This document shows, in pieces, positions 61,638 through 64,000 of a stretch of DNA of 64,000 bases. The notes under the pieces are model-generated. The model searched no databases and was not told the origin of the DNA. It saw only the letters and a list, made by a program, of their open reading frames with translations. This DNA comes from Trinickia fusca (GTDB taxonomy: Bacteria > Pseudomonadota > Gammaproteobacteria > Burkholderiales > Burkholderiaceae). How positions within the stretch are numbered: the stretch's first letter is position 1; every line of letters begins with the position of its first letter. A program made the translations under genes and the position numbers. The stretch lies in assembly GCF_003628145.1 (NCBI RefSeq), contig NZ_RBZV01000002.1, positions 682,001 to 746,000 of the forward strand. Direction: 5' to 3'.

Positions 61638-62714
61638 TTGTCGCAAAGTTCTCCGCTGCTCACGCCCTATCAGCGCCAGGCTCTGTTCTGGGGCACCGTC
61701 GCGCTCGGCCTCGGCATCCTGCTGTGGCTGCTGCGTCCCGTGCTGACGCCGTTTCTCCTCGGCGCGATCCTCGCGTACATCCTGCAGCCCGGCGTGGCCT
61801 GGCTCGTACGCCGTCGCGTGCCGCGCACGCTCGCCGCGTTGCTGATGATGCTGTTCTTCGCGCTCGTCGTCACGCTGGTCGGGCTGCTGATCATCGCGGT
61901 CGTGCAGAAGGAAGGCCCCGAGCTCAAGCAGCAGATCCCCGGGTTGATCGCGCATCTGCACGACTGGGCACAGCCCAAGCTCGTGTTCCTGGGGCTCGGC
62001 GATTCGTTCGACTTCTCGAACCTGCGCGACCTCCTCACGAGCCAGCTCGAAGGCAGCGCGCAAACCGTCGCGCTCGCTGCGTGGAAGTCGCTGCGCACGA
62101 GCGGCAACGTGATGATCACCTTGATCGGCAACGTCGTGATGGTGCCGCTCGTGCTGTTCTACCTGCTGTACGACTGGAATACCATGCTCGCGCGCGTGGC
62201 CGGCTTCATCCCGCGCCGCTGGCTCGCCAAGACGGTCGAGCTCGTCACCGAGATGGATCGCACCCTGTCGCAATACCTGCGTGGCCAGCTGCTCGTGATG
62301 GGCGTGCTCGCAGCGTTCTACGCCATCGCGCTCGCGATCGCGGGTTTCGAAATCGCTTTGCCCGTCGGCATCTTCACGGGCCTGGCCGTGTTCATCCCGT
62401 ACGTCGGCTATGCGACGGGCCTCGCGCTCGCGCTGCTCGCGGCGCTGCTGCAATTCGGCGACTGGTACGGCTTCGGCGCGGTGGCCGCGATCTACGGCGT
62501 CGGGCAAGTGCTCGAAAGCATGTTCCTGACGCCGCGTCTCGTCGGCGAACGCATCGGCCTGCACCCGCTCGCCGTCATCTTCGCCTTGCTCGCGTTCGGC
62601 CAGCTGTTCGGCTTTTTCGGTGTGCTGCTCGCGCTGCCCGTCAGTGCGATCCTGTCGACTGCGCTGCGCGAAGTGCGCCGCGGCTACCTCGCGAGCGCGC
62701 TTTACAAGAATTGA
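61638..62714 (+). CDS. AI-2E/PerM-family transporter
   Basis: About 358 residues with seven to eight helices; an AI-2 exporter-like (PerM/TqsA) permease. Signatures: LRPVLTPFLLGAILAYILQP, RTLAALLMMLFFALVVTLVG, MTLIGNVVMVPLVLFYLLYD-like segment, FIPYVGYATGLALALLAALL and VGERIGLHPLAVIFALLAFG. Substrates are mostly unknown; a few members act as Na+/H+ antiporters or signal exporters. Start chosen as TTG 61638 (MSQSSPLLTPYQRQ) with AGGGA eight bases upstream; GTG 61572 in the same frame would add 22 residues of unlikely sequence. hda follows 17 bases later, a conserved pair. Confidence 0.9.
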   Translation: MSQSSPLLTPYQRQALFWGTVALGLGILLWLLRPVLTPFLLGAILAYILQPGVAWLVRRRVPRTLAALLMMLFFALVVTLVGLLIIAVVQKEGPELKQQIPGLIAHLHDWAQPKLVFLGLGDSFDFSNLRDLLTSQLEGSAQTVALAAWKSLRTSGNVMITLIGNVVMVPLVLFYLLYDWNTMLARVAGFIPRRWLAKTVELVTEMDRTLSQYLRGQLLVMGVLAAFYAIALAIAGFEIALPVGIFTGLAVFIPYVGYATGLALALLAALLQFGDWYGFGAVAAIYGVGQVLESMFLTPRLVGERIGLHPLAVIFALLAFGQLFGFFGVLLALPVSAILSTALREVRRGYLASALYKN

Positions 62715-62731
62715 TTGACCACGTTTCAACT

Positions 62732-63475
62732 GTGACTGTGCATCGCCAACTGGCGCTCGATCTCGGCACCCCGCCGCCTTCGACGTTCGATAACTTCTTC
62801 GCCGGCGCCAACGCCGAACTCGTCGCGCGTCTCGCCGAGCTCGACAGCGCGCTCTCGGCCGGCCCCCTCGCCGACCGCACGTTCTACATCTGGGGCGAGG
62901 CCGGCTGCGGACGCAGCCATCTGCTCGCCGCGCTCGTGCATGGCGCAGGCCCGGGCCGCGCACGGTTCCTGGGCCCGCAAAGCGCACTGACCGCGTTCGC
63001 GTTCGACGCGCACGTGCCGATCTACGCAGTCGATGACTGCGACAAGCTCTCGGCGGCCCAGCAGATCGCGCTGTTCAATCTGTTCAACGAGGTGCGCGCG
63101 CATCCCACGAGCGCGCTCGTCGCCACGGGCAACGCGGCGCCGATCGCGCTGCAGGTGCGCGAGGACCTGCGCACACGACTCGGCTGGGGGCTCGTGTTCC
63201 ACCTTGCGCCGCTGCCCGACGAGCACAAGGCGGCCGTCCTCAAGCACGCGGCGAAGGAGCGCGGCATTGCGCTCGCCGACGACGTGCCGGCCTACCTGCT
63301 CACGCACTTCAGGCGCGACATGCCGAGCCTGATGGCCCTGCTCGACGCGCTCGATCGTTTCTCGCTCGAGCAAAAGCGCGCGATCACGCTGCCGTTGCTG
63401 CGTACGATGCTCGCGCTGCCCCCCGTTGACACCGGCTCCCATGGCCCCGCCGACCCGGCAGGCCGCTTCAAGTAA
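62732..63475 (+). CDS. hda: DnaA regulatory inactivator Hda
   Basis: A 247-residue DnaA-like AAA+ protein. With the sliding clamp it triggers ATP hydrolysis on DnaA to stop re-initiation. The N-terminus has a clamp-binding word, RQLALDLG, followed by STFDNFFAGANAELVARLAE. The nucleotide loop is WGEAGCGRSHLLAALVHG, where the usual Lys of GKS/T is replaced by Arg (GCGRSH), as in Hda proteins. Further parts: IYAVDDCDKLSAAQQIALFN, LFHLAPLPDE-like and FRRDMPSLMALLDALDRFSL. Start GTG 62732 (VTVHRQLALDLG); a GTG two codons later is also possible. The HAD gene follows by 11 bases. Confidence 0.93.
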   Translation: MTVHRQLALDLGTPPPSTFDNFFAGANAELVARLAELDSALSAGPLADRTFYIWGEAGCGRSHLLAALVHGAGPGRARFLGPQSALTAFAFDAHVPIYAVDDCDKLSAAQQIALFNLFNEVRAHPTSALVATGNAAPIALQVREDLRTRLGWGLVFHLAPLPDEHKAAVLKHAAKERGIALADDVPAYLLTHFRRDMPSLMALLDALDRFSLEQKRAITLPLLRTMLALPPVDTGSHGPADPAGRFK

Positions 63476-63486
63476 AATGCGCCCTC

Positions 63487-64000
63487 ATGACGAATCTTGC
63501 TCTCTTTGACCTCGACCACACGCTGATCCCGACCGACAGCGATCACGAATGGGGCCGCTTCATGGTGAAACTCGGCATCGTCGATGCCGAGACGTTCATG
63601 CGCGACGTCGACCGTTTCTATGCCGATTACAAGGCCGGCCAACTCGACATCCATGCCTACCTGACGGCCATGCTGACGCCGCTCGCCCAGTTCTCGCGCG
63701 AGCAACTGACTGCATGGCACGAGCAGTTCATGCATGAGGTCATCAAGCCGGCGCTGGTGCCGGCCGCGCTCGAGCTCGTGCGCCAACACCAGGACCAAGG
63801 TGACCTGTGCTGCATCGTCACGGCGACGAACGAGTTCATCACGCGCCCGATCGCCGACGCGTTCGGCGTGGACATGCTGATCGCCTGCGAAGTCGAGACC
63901 GTCGACGACCATCCGCACGCCCAATTCACGGGCCGCGGCAAGGGCACGCCGAGCTACCGCGAAGGCAAGATCGTGCGCGTGCAAGCCTGGCTCGAGTCGC
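63487..64000 (+). CDS. HAD-IB family phosphatase, C-terminus cut by window edge
   Basis: Open from ATG 63487 to the last base (171 codons). HAD motif I is at the very start: MTNLALFDLDHTLIPTDSDH, with catalytic Asp8 and Asp10. Motif II is the Thr in CCIVTATNEFITRP, and the lysine-containing YREGKIVRVQ region follows. A helical cap sits between (HEWGRFMVKLGIVDAETFMR). The family includes phosphoserine and histidinol-phosphate phosphatases; its place after hda is conserved in Burkholderiaceae. TAAAAT lies seven bases before the start. The remaining residues are outside the window. Confidence 0.9.
   Translation, partial: MTNLALFDLDHTLIPTDSDHEWGRFMVKLGIVDAETFMRDVDRFYADYKAGQLDIHAYLTAMLTPLAQFSREQLTAWHEQFMHEVIKPALVPAALELVRQHQDQGDLCCIVTATNEFITRPIADAFGVDMLIACEVETVDDHPHAQFTGRGKGTPSYREGKIVRVQAWLES

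Noticed and set aside
1-64000. tRNA, rRNA, CRISPR arrays, insertion sequences, prophage or attachment sites
   Set aside because: Looked for tRNA-like cloverleafs, regular short repeats, transposase motifs and flanking direct repeats; none could be supported.

Overview
The window is GC-rich beta-proteobacterial DNA, densely packed with few gaps. The housekeeping run at the right end (mutL, miaA, purM, a PerM-type permease, hda, then an HAD-IB hydrolase) and the type VI secretion gene order on the left both point to the Burkholderiaceae, most likely Burkholderia, Paraburkholderia or Trinickia. The species cannot be read from sequence alone.

Layout. 1-4453: an alpha/beta hydrolase cut by the window edge, a chemoreceptor, a methyltransferase and a membrane protein of unknown function. 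4581-25375: a complete structural type VI secretion system (T6SS) in three blocks: tagX-tssM-tagF-tagN (+), tagM-tssB-tssC-hcp-tssE-tssF-tssG-tssH-tssA (-), and tssJ-tssK-tssL (+). The tagM and tssJ blocks diverge from a 320-base AT-rich region holding a 41-base near-perfect palindrome. No vgrG, PAAR or effector gene is present, so the spike and cargo must lie elsewhere. 25385-28479: an orphan OpuAC-type binding protein and a quinone-oxidoreductase-type dehydrogenase, divergent from a LysR regulator. 28466-35411: an RND efflux operon headed by an ABC-type periplasmic binding protein. 35514-41686: metabolic genes on the minus strand (DAHP synthase, split chromate transporter, di-haem cytochrome c, 2-methylcitrate synthase, acyl-CoA synthetase).

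41780-50486 is the most interesting stretch. It is a tightly coupled minus-strand run that reads as a peptide-scaffold ('pearlin'-type) RiPP pathway. It has a 57-residue acidic scaffold peptide, a LanB-like protein lacking the elimination domain (candidate peptide aminoacyl-tRNA ligase), a DUF692/MNIO iron oxidase with a partner protein, a CmoA-like candidate carboxy-SAM synthase beside a zinc-ribbon methyltransferase, a PqqD-like/M50 membrane protease, a small cupin, and a membrane diiron hydroxylase at the front. The parts list resembles the 3-thiaglutamate (tgl) pathway of Pseudomonas, in which a cysteine is added to a scaffold peptide, rearranged, alkylated and then released. The extra cupin and diiron hydroxylase suggest a different end product. 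An AAA+ ATPase/VWA protein pair (50833-53849) diverges from this operon across a promoter region with its own palindrome.

53854-64000: SulP transporter, ParB-like protein and DedA protein, then the conserved housekeeping run, ending in an HAD-IB phosphatase cut by the window edge.
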